DNA of 64,000 nucleotides from Pseudoduganella rivuli (lineage in GTDB: Bacteria; Pseudomonadota; Gammaproteobacteria; Burkholderiales; Burkholderiaceae_D), in NCBI RefSeq assembly GCF_009674485.1, contig NZ_WKJJ01000007.1, forward strand, positions 186,001-250,000, in the 5' to 3' direction. The notes below the pieces were generated by a model. The model was given only the letters and a program-made list of their open reading frames with translations. It was not told where the DNA came from and searched no databases. The translations under genes and the position numbers were made by a program. Shown one piece after another: positions 25,218 through 35,100 of this stretch (position 1 is its first letter; every line of letters begins with the position of its first letter).

Positions 25218-27467
25218 ATGAAGCAAATTGCAAAAAAAATCAGCCTGTCGTCCATCGCCGTTGCCGTGGCCATCTGCTGCGGACATGCGCTGGCCGCCGA
25301 ATCCGGTACCGGCCAGCCGTGGATGAATGCGCGCCTGGGGGCGGGGGAGCGCGCCAGCCTGGCGCTCCAGGCCATGACCCTGGATGAAAAGCTGAAGCTG
25401 GTTTTCGGTTACATGGGCGCCGACGTCGAACATAAGAAATTCACCCGCCTGCCGGAGGCCCACAAGCAATCGGCCGGACTCATTTACGGTGTGCCGCGCC
25501 TGGGCATCCCCAACCTGTGGCAGGCCGACGCCGGCCTGGGCGTGGCCAGCCAGGCCGGCCCGGACGTGCGGACCGGCACGGCGCTGCCATCCGGCATGAA
25601 CACGGCGGCCACCTGGGACCTGCAAACCGCCTATGCGGGCGGCGCCATGATCGGCGCCGAGGCGCGCGGCTACGGCTTCAATGTGTTGCTGGCCGGCGGC
25701 GTCAACCTGATGCGCGAGCCGCGCAACGGCCGCAATTTCGAGTATGGCGGCGAAGATCCGCTGCTGGCCGGCAAGATCGTGGGCGCGCAAATCCGCGGCA
25801 TCCAGTCGAACCGCGTGATTTCCACGTTGAAGCATTTCGCTTTCAACGACCAGGAAACCGGCCGCACCACGCTCAACGTGAAGATCGACGACCGCGCGGC
25901 GCGCATGTCGGACTTGCTGGCCTTGCAGATCGCGAACGAAGAGGGCAAGCCCGGGGCGGTCATGTGTTCGTATAACCGCGTCAATGGCGCGTACGCCTGT
26001 GAAAACAATTACCTGCTCAACGAAGTATTGAAACAGGACTGGCGCTTCAACGGCTGGGTGATGTCGGACTGGGGCGCGACCCACAGCACGATCCCGGCCG
26101 CCAACGCGGGCCTGGACCAGCAATCGGGCTTCCCGTTCGACCATGCCGACTATTTTGCCGCGCCGCTGAAGGAAGCGGTATTGAACGGCTGGGTGCCGCC
26201 GGCCCGCCTTGACGACATGGCGCGTCGCGTGCTGTATGCGATGTTTGAACACGGCGTGGTGGACCAGCCCGTGGCGCCGGCGCCGGAAAAAATCGACTTC
26301 AAGGCCAACGCGGCGGTGTCGATGAAGGATGCGCAGGAAGGCATGGTGCTGTTGAAAAACCATGGCGACATCCTGCCGCTGAAGAAGGACGCCAGGCGCG
26401 TGGTGGTGATCGGTGGCTACGCCGACAAGGGCGTGCTGGCCGGCGGCGGATCGTCGCTGGTGTATCCGGCCGGCGGCAATGCGGTGCCGGGACTGGAGCC
26501 GAAGGTCTGGCCTGGTCCGGTGATGGTGTACCCGTCGCCGCCGCTGAAAGCCATCCAGCAGCGCTTGCCGAAGGCGACCGTGGTGTACCACGACGGCGCC
26601 GACAAGGCGGCCGCCGCCAAACTCGCGCGCGAGGCCGACGTGGTACTGGTGTTCGCCACCCAGTGGACGGCGGAAGCCATGGACGTGCCGACCCTGGCGC
26701 TGCCAAATAAACAGGACGAATTGATTGCCGCGGTGGCGGCCGCCAACGGCAAGACCGTGGTGGTGCTGGAAACCGGCGGCCCGGTGACCATGCCATGGCT
26801 GCCGAAAGTGCCGGCGGTGCTGGAAGCGTGGTACCCGGGCACCAGCGGCGGCGAAGCGATCGCCAGCGTGCTGTTTGGCGAAGTGAACCCGTCCGGCCAC
26901 TTGCCGGCCACGTTCCCCGCCTCCGAGTCGCAATTGCCGCGTCCCGCGCTGGACGGCTACCCGGAAGTGGCGGACCGGCGCTTCGACGTCGATTACCACG
27001 AGGGCGCGGCGGTCGGCTATAAATGGTTCGATTTGAAAGGGCACAAGCCGCTGTTCCCGTTCGGCCATGGCTTGTCATACACGCAATTCAAGCTGGAAGA
27101 CTTGAAGGCCGGCGTCAGGGACGGCGTGCTCCACGCCAGTTTCACCGTCAGGAACACCGGCAAGGTGGCGGGCAAGGAAGTGGCGCAAGTCTATGTCGCG
27201 CCGCTCAATACGCGCTGGGAAGCACCGAAGCGCCTTGCCGGCTTCCAGAAGGTCGATGTGAAGCCGGGCGCCAGCGCCACGGCCGCCGTGACGGTCGATC
27301 CGCGCCTGCTGGCCGATTACGACGCCGCCAGCAAGACGTGGAAAGTCGCGCCGGGCGATTACCGGGTGATCCTGGCGGCCGACGCGGGCGGCAGCCAGGC
27401 GGCCAGCACGGTGGTGCACCTGGAAGCAGCCACGTATGACGTGAACGGCAAGCCGCTGTCGCGCTAA
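25218..27467 (+). CDS. GH3 beta-glucosidase, secreted (copy 2)
   Basis: A 749-residue family 3 enzyme, paralogue of 8414-10681 and aligned over its whole length with few gaps. The signal peptide is MKQIAKKISLSSIAVAVAI, then CCGHALAA. The nucleophile is Asp284 (GWVMSDWGATHST). The sandwich domain (MVLLKNHGDILPL) and fibronectin-like C-terminus are intact. Codons are also shared: 27015-27076 is identical base for base to 10217-10278, pointing to recent duplication or gene conversion. It is the last gene of the SGNH-SGNH-GH3 unit, 56 bases after the esterase, and ends at a terminator. Two near-identical secreted enzymes may differ in timing (different operons) more than in specificity. Confidence 0.93.
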   Translation: MKQIAKKISLSSIAVAVAICCGHALAAESGTGQPWMNARLGAGERASLALQAMTLDEKLKLVFGYMGADVEHKKFTRLPEAHKQSAGLIYGVPRLGIPNLWQADAGLGVASQAGPDVRTGTALPSGMNTAATWDLQTAYAGGAMIGAEARGYGFNVLLAGGVNLMREPRNGRNFEYGGEDPLLAGKIVGAQIRGIQSNRVISTLKHFAFNDQETGRTTLNVKIDDRAARMSDLLALQIANEEGKPGAVMCSYNRVNGAYACENNYLLNEVLKQDWRFNGWVMSDWGATHSTIPAANAGLDQQSGFPFDHADYFAAPLKEAVLNGWVPPARLDDMARRVLYAMFEHGVVDQPVAPAPEKIDFKANAAVSMKDAQEGMVLLKNHGDILPLKKDARRVVVIGGYADKGVLAGGGSSLVYPAGGNAVPGLEPKVWPGPVMVYPSPPLKAIQQRLPKATVVYHDGADKAAAAKLAREADVVLVFATQWTAEAMDVPTLALPNKQDELIAAVAAANGKTVVVLETGGPVTMPWLPKVPAVLEAWYPGTSGGEAIASVLFGEVNPSGHLPATFPASESQLPRPALDGYPEVADRRFDVDYHEGAAVGYKWFDLKGHKPLFPFGHGLSYTQFKLEDLKAGVRDGVLHASFTVRNTGKVAGKEVAQVYVAPLNTRWEAPKRLAGFQKVDVKPGASATAAVTVDPRLLADYDAASKTWKVAPGDYRVILAADAGGSQAASTVVHLEAATYDVNGKPLSR

Positions 27468-27486
27468 CACCGGCCGCGAATGGGCG

Positions 27487-27532
27487 GGGGCGCCAGCGGG
27501 CGCCCCTTGTGTGCCGTTGCGGCATTTTTTTT
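27487..27532 (+). terminator. Terminator of the SGNH-GH3 operon
   Basis: A first stem GGGGCGCC-AGCG-GGCGCCCC (27487-27506) is followed by TGCCG-TTG-CGGCA (27512-27524) and eight T residues. The tandem hairpin plus U-tract is a convincing intrinsic terminator. Confidence 0.85.
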
Positions 27533-27540
27533 GCACCAAT

Positions 27541-27556
27541 ATGAAACCGATTTCAT
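27541..27556. promoter_or_regulatory. LacI-type operator, GH74 upstream site
   Basis: ATGAAACCGATTTCAT is a near-perfect palindrome 239 bases before the GH74 start. A second copy lies at 27685-27700, 144 bases away centre to centre, which would permit looping. The family also occurs at 30930, 58580 and 58717. Confidence 0.75.
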
Positions 27557-27684
27557 GAAAAAGTGTGGCGCAATAACTACGAAATCAATGTCTTTTCATG
27601 CAACATGCCTTTGTCTATAAGGCTTTATGCGGATGTGGCCACGAAAGGCCAACAAAAAAGCTGTTGAGCGCTTGTACACGATTC

Positions 27685-27700
27685 ATGAAACCGATATCAT
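27685..27700. promoter_or_regulatory. LacI-type operator, GH74 proximal site
   Basis: ATGAAACCGATATCAT, 80 bases before the GH74 start, differs from the distal site by one base. It probably overlaps the promoter region or blocks elongation. Confidence 0.75.
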
Positions 27701-27779
27701 GAATTCACAAACAAAAGCCACCAAGGCGCACCTGACAATCAAGGTTGTCAAGGATGACAAGAATTATAAGGAGGAGACG

Positions 27780-30278
27780 ATGAGTATGAAACCGATGTGC
27801 ATGGCGTTGGCCGCAGTGCTGGGTCTGGCGGGCGCGGCCGGATCGGCCCGGGCGGAAACCTACCAGTGGGACGCGGTGGCGATGGGCGGCGGCGGCTTTG
27901 TGTCCGGCGTGGTGCCCAGCAAATCCGAGCGTGGTGTGGTGTATGCGCGCACGGACGTTGGCGGCGCCTACCGCTGGGACCAGAATCGCGCGCGCTGGCT
28001 CGCGCTGACGGACTGGCTGCCGGAGGGCCGCGACGGCTTGATGGGCGTGGAATCGCTGGCGGTCGATCCCAACAATGCCGCCAATGTCTACCTGATGACC
28101 GGCACCAGCTATTTTAATAGCGGCAAGAGCGCCATCCTGCGCTCCAGCGACTACGGCCGCAGTTTCAACATCGTCGACATCACGTCGCAATTCAAGGTGC
28201 ACGGCAACGGCATGGGCCGCCAGAATGGCGAAAAGCTGCAAGTCGACCCGGGCGACAGCAATGTGCTGTACGCGGGCACCCGCCGCGACGGTTTGTTCAA
28301 GAGCACGGACGCGGGCGCAACCTGGAACCGCGTGGCCGCGTTCCCCGTGACGTCCACCCCGAACGACAATGGCGTCAGCTTCGTGCTGCTGGACCCTGCC
28401 AGTGTCGATGGCGGCCCGGCCCAGCGCATCTTCGTCGGTGTGTCGCGGCTCGATTCCGCCGGCGCCAACCTGTATTTCAGCTATGACGGCGGCGAGACTT
28501 TCGAGCCGGTCGAAGGCGGTCCCGCCGGCCTGATGCCGCAGCGCGCCGCATTGTCGCCCGAAGGCAAGCTTTACATTACCTACGCCAACGGCGCAGGTCC
28601 CCATCCCACCGCACTGGAAGCCATGAACCGTGGCCAGGTGTGGGAATACGACGCGGTCGGCGGCAACTGGACCAACATCACGCCGGCCGGCATGAACGGG
28701 CCGTTTGGCGGCATCAGCATCGACCCGGCCGATCCGCTGCACCTGGTGGCGTCCACCACCAATGTCTGGTACCCGCAAGGCAATTCCTATGGCGATCAGA
28801 TTTATACGTCGCGCAATGCCGGCCGCAGCTGGACCAACGTGGTGGCGCGCGGTTTCGCGGTGGACCCGAAAGGCGCCGGCTGGATCAATGGTGAATCGAT
28901 CCACTGGGCCGGTGCGGTGGAATTCGATCCGTTCGACACGAAATCGGCGTGGGTCATTTCCGGCAACGGCCTGTTCCGCACCGCCAATCTCGATGCGCAG
29001 ACCACCACGTGGGGCTTCGACGTGGCCGGCATCGAGGAAACCGTGCCGTTTGCGGCCGTCAGCCTGCCCAACGGCCCGCTGGTGTCAGTGATCGGCGATT
29101 TCGATGGCTTCTCGCAGTCCGATCCGGCGCACTACGGCGTACGCCATAGCCCGCACATGGGCACCACCACCGGCCTGGCCGCCAGCGCCGATGGCCGCGT
29201 CCTGGCGCGGGTCGGCAATGCGCTCCAGTATTCCACCAACAGCGGCGCCAGCTGGACCACGGCCGCCGCCGTCAACGGTAACTTCGGCAAGGTAGCGCTA
29301 TCGGCCGACGGCCAGGTCTTGCTGCACACGCCGTCAGGCTCGAGCGCGACGTACCGCTCCGTCAACTATGGCGCGAGCTGGAGCACGGTGGCGGGCCTGG
29401 GCGTGGCCGATGCGCAACCGGTGGCGGACGCCGTCAATCCGTTGCGCTTTTATGTCTATGACAACGTGAATGGCCGCATGCTGGTCAGCAACGATGGCGG
29501 CGCGTCGTTCAGTGCGCAGGGTGCGCTGGCGGCGGGCGGCTCGAAACTCGTGGCCGCCACGCCGGGCGTGGAGGGCGACGTCTGGGCCTGCCTGTCGGGC
29601 GGCGGCCTGGTGCATACGACCGACGCCGGTGTCACGTTCGGCAAGATCGGCAACGTCGCCACGTGCAGCGCGATCGGCCTCGGCAAAGCCGCGCCTGGGA
29701 CGACCTATCCGACACTGTACATATGGGGCACGGTGGGTGGCGTGCGCGGCGTGCTGCGCTCCACCGACAAGGGCGCCAGCTGGGTGCGCGTCAACGATGA
29801 CGCCCACCAGTTCGGCGGTCCGGGCAACGCCCAGTTCATTACGGGCGACATGAACACGTACGGCACCGTCTACATGAGTTCGGTGGGGCGGGGCATGGTG
29901 TATGGCGCCACCGCGGGCGATGGCGGCGACGTGATCGTGGCCGCGGTCGACTCCAGCGTCATCACCACGCCGCCGGCGCCCGTCAACAAGTGCGAATACG
30001 TGATCACCGCGTCCTGGCCGGGGGGCCACATTGCGGATCTGCGCATCACCAACAACCGCACCTCCGTCATCCAGGGCTGGACCGTCAGCTGGACGTACAG
30101 CGACAACTCGACCGTGACGGGGTGGTGGAATGCCGGCGTGACGGGCGCGTCGCCGACCTTTACCGCCACCGCCACCGAGAGCTGGAATACCAACATCTGG
30201 CCCGGCAACACGGTGTCGTTCGGCATGGTTGTCAGCGGCGAATCCATCCCCGCCATTTCCGGCGACGTTTGCAAGTGA
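27780..30278 (+). CDS. GH74 xyloglucanase with C-terminal CBM2
   Basis: An 832-residue secreted endo-xyloglucanase. The start is the ATG at 27780 behind AAGGAGGAGACG; the frame stays open to 27627 but that part overlaps an operator. The signal peptide ends SARA. The two seven-bladed propellers carry BNR-like repeats (ILRSSDYGRSFN, LFKSTDAGATWN, IYTSRNAGRSWTN, LRSTDKGASWVRV). Asp59 in ARTDVGGAYRWD and Asp440 in IGDFDGF match the family's catalytic base and acid. Residues about 738-832 are a cellulose-binding CBM2 (first Cys in KCEYVITASWPGG, last Cys two from the end). Two LacI-type operators precede it. It should make the initial cut in the glucan backbone outside the cell, held on cellulose by the CBM. 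Confidence 0.95.
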   Translation: MSMKPMCMALAAVLGLAGAAGSARAETYQWDAVAMGGGGFVSGVVPSKSERGVVYARTDVGGAYRWDQNRARWLALTDWLPEGRDGLMGVESLAVDPNNAANVYLMTGTSYFNSGKSAILRSSDYGRSFNIVDITSQFKVHGNGMGRQNGEKLQVDPGDSNVLYAGTRRDGLFKSTDAGATWNRVAAFPVTSTPNDNGVSFVLLDPASVDGGPAQRIFVGVSRLDSAGANLYFSYDGGETFEPVEGGPAGLMPQRAALSPEGKLYITYANGAGPHPTALEAMNRGQVWEYDAVGGNWTNITPAGMNGPFGGISIDPADPLHLVASTTNVWYPQGNSYGDQIYTSRNAGRSWTNVVARGFAVDPKGAGWINGESIHWAGAVEFDPFDTKSAWVISGNGLFRTANLDAQTTTWGFDVAGIEETVPFAAVSLPNGPLVSVIGDFDGFSQSDPAHYGVRHSPHMGTTTGLAASADGRVLARVGNALQYSTNSGASWTTAAAVNGNFGKVALSADGQVLLHTPSGSSATYRSVNYGASWSTVAGLGVADAQPVADAVNPLRFYVYDNVNGRMLVSNDGGASFSAQGALAAGGSKLVAATPGVEGDVWACLSGGGLVHTTDAGVTFGKIGNVATCSAIGLGKAAPGTTYPTLYIWGTVGGVRGVLRSTDKGASWVRVNDDAHQFGGPGNAQFITGDMNTYGTVYMSSVGRGMVYGATAGDGGDVIVAAVDSSVITTPPAPVNKCEYVITASWPGGHIADLRITNNRTSVIQGWTVSWTYSDNSTVTGWWNAGVTGASPTFTATATESWNTNIWPGNTVSFGMVVSGESIPAISGDVCK

Positions 30279-30283
30279 ACATC

Positions 30284-30922
30284 ATGAAAAAATTCCTTTC
30301 TGGTTTTATCGCCGGCACGGCTTTGCTGCTGGCTTCCACGGCCCAGGCCGGCGTGGTGACGTTCGACGATTTGAGCGCGGGCGGCAAGCTGGCCAGCATC
30401 TCGAAAAACAATCCGTATGCCGGCTTCACGTGGAGTTCCAGCTGGTACCTGGGCGACACGTCGGTGGCGGGCTACGACAATGGCGCACATTCCGGCGTGG
30501 ACTTCGTGTCGAACGGGTTTGGCGTCAACAACCTGGGCATCAGCAGCGCCAACCCGTTCAATTTCACCGGCGCCTGGTTTGCCACGCCCAACACCAACGG
30601 GTCCAAGGCCAGCTGGATCAACATCACGGCCTATGACAGCGCCAACCAGCTGATCGGCAGCACCGGCAATGTCGCCATCGGTTCGACGTTCTCGTTCATC
30701 GCGGCCAACTTCAGCAACGCGGCGCGCCTGAACATTGCGCGCGACAAGGGCTGGTTCGTGATGGACGACTTGTCGTTCAACCGCGGCGAGACCCAGGGCA
30801 CGGTGCCTGAACCGGGCGGCATCGCGCTGCTGGGACTGGGCGCGGCGCTGCTGGGCGGGATGCGGCGCCTGCGTGGCCGGCGCATCACGCCGCCGAAGGC
30901 CGCTGCGCACGGTTTTTTTTGA
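30284..30922 (+). CDS. PEP-CTERM surface protein co-transcribed with GH74
   Basis: A 212-residue exported protein with signal peptide MKKFLSGFIAGTALLLASTAQA, a body of about 150 residues predicted as beta-sandwich (VVTFDDLS, YAGFTWSSSWYLGD, WINITAYDSANQLIGS, WFVMDDLSFN), and a C-terminal VPEPGGIALLGLGAALLGG followed by an RRLRGRR tail. That tail is the PEP-CTERM signal handled by exosortase, so the protein should end up at the outer surface or in the exopolysaccharide. It starts 5 bases after the GH74 stop with no Shine-Dalgarno, so translation is probably coupled. The body resembles no enzyme I recognise; a glycan-binding surface role is an inference from its partner. A fragment of its duplicate survives at 16073-16100. 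Confidence 0.85.
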   Translation: MKKFLSGFIAGTALLLASTAQAGVVTFDDLSAGGKLASISKNNPYAGFTWSSSWYLGDTSVAGYDNGAHSGVDFVSNGFGVNNLGISSANPFNFTGAWFATPNTNGSKASWINITAYDSANQLIGSTGNVAIGSTFSFIAANFSNAARLNIARDKGWFVMDDLSFNRGETQGTVPEPGGIALLGLGAALLGGMRRLRGRRITPPKAAAHGFF

Positions 30923-30929
30923 TGTTGTT

Positions 30930-30945
30930 TTGAAATCGTTTTCAT
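30930..30945. promoter_or_regulatory. LacI-type operator before XylR 2
   Basis: TTGAAATCGTTTTCAT, 14 bases before the xylR copy 2 start and 8 bases after the PEP-CTERM stop. A repressor here would block the activator gene, placing XylR 2 under LacI control. Confidence 0.65.
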
Positions 30946-30958
30946 AATGGATTGAAAA

Positions 30959-32158
30959 ATGAAAACCACACACCGGATCGCCCTGTTATTCAACGCAAAC
31001 AAGTCGTTCGACCGCGAAGTCATTGCCGGCATCGCGGCTTACCTGGGCAGCACCCGTTCCGCCTGGGACTTGTTCCTGGAAGAGGATTTCCGCCTGCGCC
31101 TGGCCGGCATCGAGAGCTGGCAGGGCGACGGCATCATTGCCGACTTCGACGATCCCGCCGTCGCGGCGGCGCTGTCGCGCTGCAAGGTGCCCGTGGTGGC
31201 GGTGGGCGGTTCCTATGCCGATGAAGCGGCCTATCCGCGCGGCGTGCCCTATGTGGCGACCGACAACTACAAGCTGATCAAGCTGGCGCGCGATCATTTG
31301 ATCGATGTCGACCTGCACCGCTTTGCGATGTTCAGCCTGCCCAAGGCCAGGGAGAACCGCTGGGCGCAAGAGCGTGAAAACGCGTTTTGCAGCCTGATGC
31401 GGGATGACCAGATGGACGCCGAAATTTTCCGCGGCTGTGAAACCAGCGCCTCATCGTGGGACGAGGCGGTGCAGGGCCAGATTGCCTGGCTGCGCAGCCT
31501 GCCGAAACCGGTCGGCATCATTGCCGTCACCGATGCGCGCGCCCGCCAGTTGCTGCAGGCTTGCATCATCGCCGGCATCGAAGTGCCCGAGCAGGTGGCC
31601 ATCATCGGCATCGACAACGATCCGCTGGTGCGCATGCTGACCCGCATTCCGCTCAGCTCCGTGATCCAGGGCGCGCAGGAAATGGGGCGCACGGCGGCCC
31701 ACTTGCTGGACCAGATGCTGCACGGCGTGCGCTTGCGCGACACCCGCATCCAGGTGCCGCCATCGGGCATCAACGTCTGCGCGTCCAGCCAGCACCAGCC
31801 GGTCCGGCATCCGCACGTGATGCGGGCCCGCCACTTCATCCGCCAGTACGCTTGCCAGGGCATCAAGACCCACCAGGTGGCCGAATACGTGGGCGTATCG
31901 CGCTCGTCGCTGGAAACCTATTTCCGCCAGGAGCTCGGTTGCAGCGTGCACGACGTGATCCTGCGCTTCAAGCTCGACGCCGCCAGGGCAGGGCTGGAAA
32001 GCGGGGAGCGCAGCATTGCCGACGTGGCGCTCGATTGCGGCTTTACTTCGACCCAGTACATGCACCTGGTGTTCAAGCGTGAACTGGGTTATTCACCCCG
32101 GGCTTACCGGGACCGCGCATTCGGCGTGGAGGCGGCATCGCCCGCCGCCATGGCTTAA
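30959..32158 (+). CDS. xylR: XylR-like xylose-responsive activator (copy 2)
   Basis: A 399-residue paralogue of the regulator at 16251, colinear throughout and with almost the same AraC DNA-binding domain (one or two changes per helix, LETYFRQELGCSV against LEAYFRQELGCSV). The sensor half again follows E. coli XylR (IALLFNANKSFDREVIAGIAAYL, DWFLEED-type block WDLFLEEDFRLRL, IIAVTDARARQLLQA, IGIDNDPLV), so D-xylose is the likely inducer. It differs mainly in surface positions of the sensor. A LacI-type operator lies 14 bases upstream, so its expression may depend on a second signal. It is followed after 31 bases by TonB receptor 2, with which it is probably co-transcribed. Confidence 0.9.
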   Translation: MKTTHRIALLFNANKSFDREVIAGIAAYLGSTRSAWDLFLEEDFRLRLAGIESWQGDGIIADFDDPAVAAALSRCKVPVVAVGGSYADEAAYPRGVPYVATDNYKLIKLARDHLIDVDLHRFAMFSLPKARENRWAQERENAFCSLMRDDQMDAEIFRGCETSASSWDEAVQGQIAWLRSLPKPVGIIAVTDARARQLLQACIIAGIEVPEQVAIIGIDNDPLVRMLTRIPLSSVIQGAQEMGRTAAHLLDQMLHGVRLRDTRIQVPPSGINVCASSQHQPVRHPHVMRARHFIRQYACQGIKTHQVAEYVGVSRSSLETYFRQELGCSVHDVILRFKLDAARAGLESGERSIADVALDCGFTSTQYMHLVFKRELGYSPRAYRDRAFGVEAASPAAMA

Positions 32159-32189
32159 CACATAACAAGAATTTTTAGAGGAGAGTCAA

Positions 32190-35100
32190 ATGTACCAGTT
32201 TAAGAAAACCGCGATCGCCATCGGTGTGGCGCAGATCGTCATGATGGCCAGCGGGTCGGCAATGGCGCAAAGTGCGCCGGCCGACGCTTCCGTGGTGGTG
32301 GTGACCGGCCAGCGCGCGGCGCTGAACTCGGCCCAGAAGATCAAGCAGACGTCGGATGAAATCGTCGACTCCATCGTGGCCGACGACATCGGCAAATTGC
32401 CGGACCGCTCCGTGACCGAAGTGCTGCAGCGCGTGGTGGGCGTGGCGATCGACCGTACCATGGCCAAGGGCGACCCGGAACACTATTCGGTGGAAGGGTC
32501 CGGCGTCACCATCCGCGGCCTGAGCTACGTGCGCTCGGAACTCAATGGCCGCGACTCGTTCTCCGCCAACGGCGGCCGCTCGCTGAACTTCGAAGATGTG
32601 CCGCCTGAACTGATGGCCGGCGTCGACGTCTACAAGAATCCGTCGGCGGAACAGATCGAAGGCGCAATCGGTGGCCTGGTCAACCTGCGCACCGCGCTGC
32701 CGTTCGATTACAAGGGATTCAAGGCGGCGATTTCGCTGAACGAAACCTATTCCACGCTGAAAAAAGGCAAGCTGTCGCCATCGGTGTCGGGCCTGATTTC
32801 CAACCGCTGGAAAACCGACCTCGGTGAATTCGGCGCCCTGATCGACCTGGCCCGTTCGCAAAGCCAGGTGCGCACCGACGCGTTCCAGGTCGAGCCCTAC
32901 TACCCGCGTACCGATATCGTGTCCGGCAAGACCGTGTGGATCCCGAAAGGCGCGCAGTGGCGCACCCTGATGTTCGACCGTACCCGCGAGGGCGCGTATG
33001 GCGCGCTGCAGTGGAAAAAGGATGACCTGAAGAGCTCGCTGACCTACTTCAAGTCGCGCTACAAGATGCAATGGGACGAAAATGCGATCTTCGCGCAGTC
33101 CGCCCCGTACAACATCAGCGTCAGCCCGGACGCGACCTATGACAAGAATGGCGCTTTGCTGACCGGCACCCTCAGCGATCCGAAGGATGGCGGCATCAAC
33201 TTCGGCGGCGACACCCGCACCGCGAACCGCAAGTCCGACACCACGGATATCGCGTGGAACGTGCAATGGCGCGCATCGCCGGCATGGACCTTGTCGTCGG
33301 ACTTGCAGCATATCCGCGCCACCACGCGCAGCCTCGACTCGACCGTCGCCACCGGCATCCAGATGCCGAAGGAGCGGGTCGACCTGACCGGCGGCGTGCC
33401 GAAGCTCACGTTCGACGATGGCGACCGCGCCTACCTGGCCAATCCCGCCAATTACTACTGGGCGTTCACCATGGAGCACATGGACGCCAGCAAAGCCACC
33501 GAGAAGGCGTGGAAGGGCGACGCCAAGTATGACTTCGACCACCCCGTGCTGCGCGACATCCGCTTCGGCGTGCGCCTGACCGAGCGCGATTCGCTGACGC
33601 AGAATTCGAATCCGGGCTACAACTGGTCACCGATCACGCAGACCTGGCAACTGGGTTGGGACATCAATAAACTGGCGTCGCTGGGCGACCCGCGCTTCAG
33701 CGGCAACACCACGCCATACGCGTTCCCGAATTTCTTCAACGGCAAAGTGTCGGTGCCGACGCTGATCTTCCCGGCGCTGTCGACCGCCACCGGCTACCCG
33801 GACAGCTACGCCGCGCTGCATAAATACCACGACATCCTGTGCGCGGAAGCCCACGGCGGCTCGACTTCCAGCTGCGGCCCGTGGACCCCGGCCACCTTCG
33901 GCACCGATCCTTCCGGCACCAACGACCAGTCGGAAAAAACCAAGGCGTTCTATACACAGCTGCGCTTCGGCTTTGACCACTTGCCGTATCCGGTCGACGG
34001 CAATGTCGGCGTGCGTTGGGTGAAGACCGACATGACCGCGCATGGCTACACGGTGTTCAAGAACAATGCGCCGGTGATCCCAGCCGGCTACACCGTGACC
34101 GGCCCGGCCATTCCGAACATCGCGTCGTTCTCCGCCAAGCAGGACTTTGAAAACAGCTACGACAATATCCTGCCAAGCCTGAACCTGCGCCTGAAGGCCA
34201 GCGATACGCTGCAGTTCCGCGCGGCGTTCGGTTCCGCGCTGTCGCGCCCCGACTTCACGCAATTGCAGGCGTATGCCAGCCTGAGCCAGGGCGCCAGCAC
34301 CACCAACAATCCCGCCACCAAGACCCTGACGGTCAACAGCGTGACCCGCGACGGCACCGCGTCGGGTAACCCGCGCCTGCTGCCAACCACGGCCAAGCAA
34401 TTCGACGTGACGGCGGAATGGTATTTTGCACCGGCAGGTTCGGTCACCGTTGCCGTGTTCGACAAGCGCCTGAAAGACATCATCGTCAACCAGCTGTCGA
34501 ACTACCAGATTCCCGACGTGGCCGGCACGATGCAAAACTTCACCGTCACCTCGCCGGTCAATGGCGCCAAGGGTACGGCGCGCGGCTTCGAGATCGCTTA
34601 CCAGCAGTATTTCGACAAGTTGCCCGGCCTGCTCTCGGGACTGGGCATGCAGGCGAACTTCACCTTCGTCGACAGCAAGCAAAAGCTGTACAACCCGGTA
34701 TTCAGCCAATACTGCTCGAGCACCGGCGGCGCGGTCAACCTGAACCTGAACATGAATGGCTGCGACACGGATGGCCGCACGTTCGGCGACCTGCCGCTGC
34801 AAGGCATGTCGCGCCGTTCGTTCAACCTCGCGCTGATGTATGACCAGGGCCCGATTTCCAGCCGCCTGGCCTACAGCTGGCGTTCGAAGAGCCTGCAAAG
34901 TGTGAATGCCAACGGCACCAACGGTTCGGACGGCACCAATACCGACCCGAGCAGCTCGGACTTCGGCAAGACCAACGTGGTGTGGGGTCTGCCGACCTGG
35001 GCGGATGACTATGGCCAGCTGGATGCGTCGGTGTTCTACAAGATCAGCGACAACCTGTCCTTCGGCCTGGAAGCGCAAAACATCACCAACGCCAAGTACA

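Noticed and set aside
27627..27779. In-frame upstream extension of GH74
   Set aside because: It contains the LacI-type operator and would bury the signal peptide; the ATG at 27780 has a strong ribosome-binding site, which is conserved before the relic at 15836.
29990..30283. Extension of the PEP-CTERM gene into the GH74 3' end
   Set aside because: It overlaps the CBM2 coding region in another frame and lacks protein-like composition; a typical signal peptide starts at 30284.
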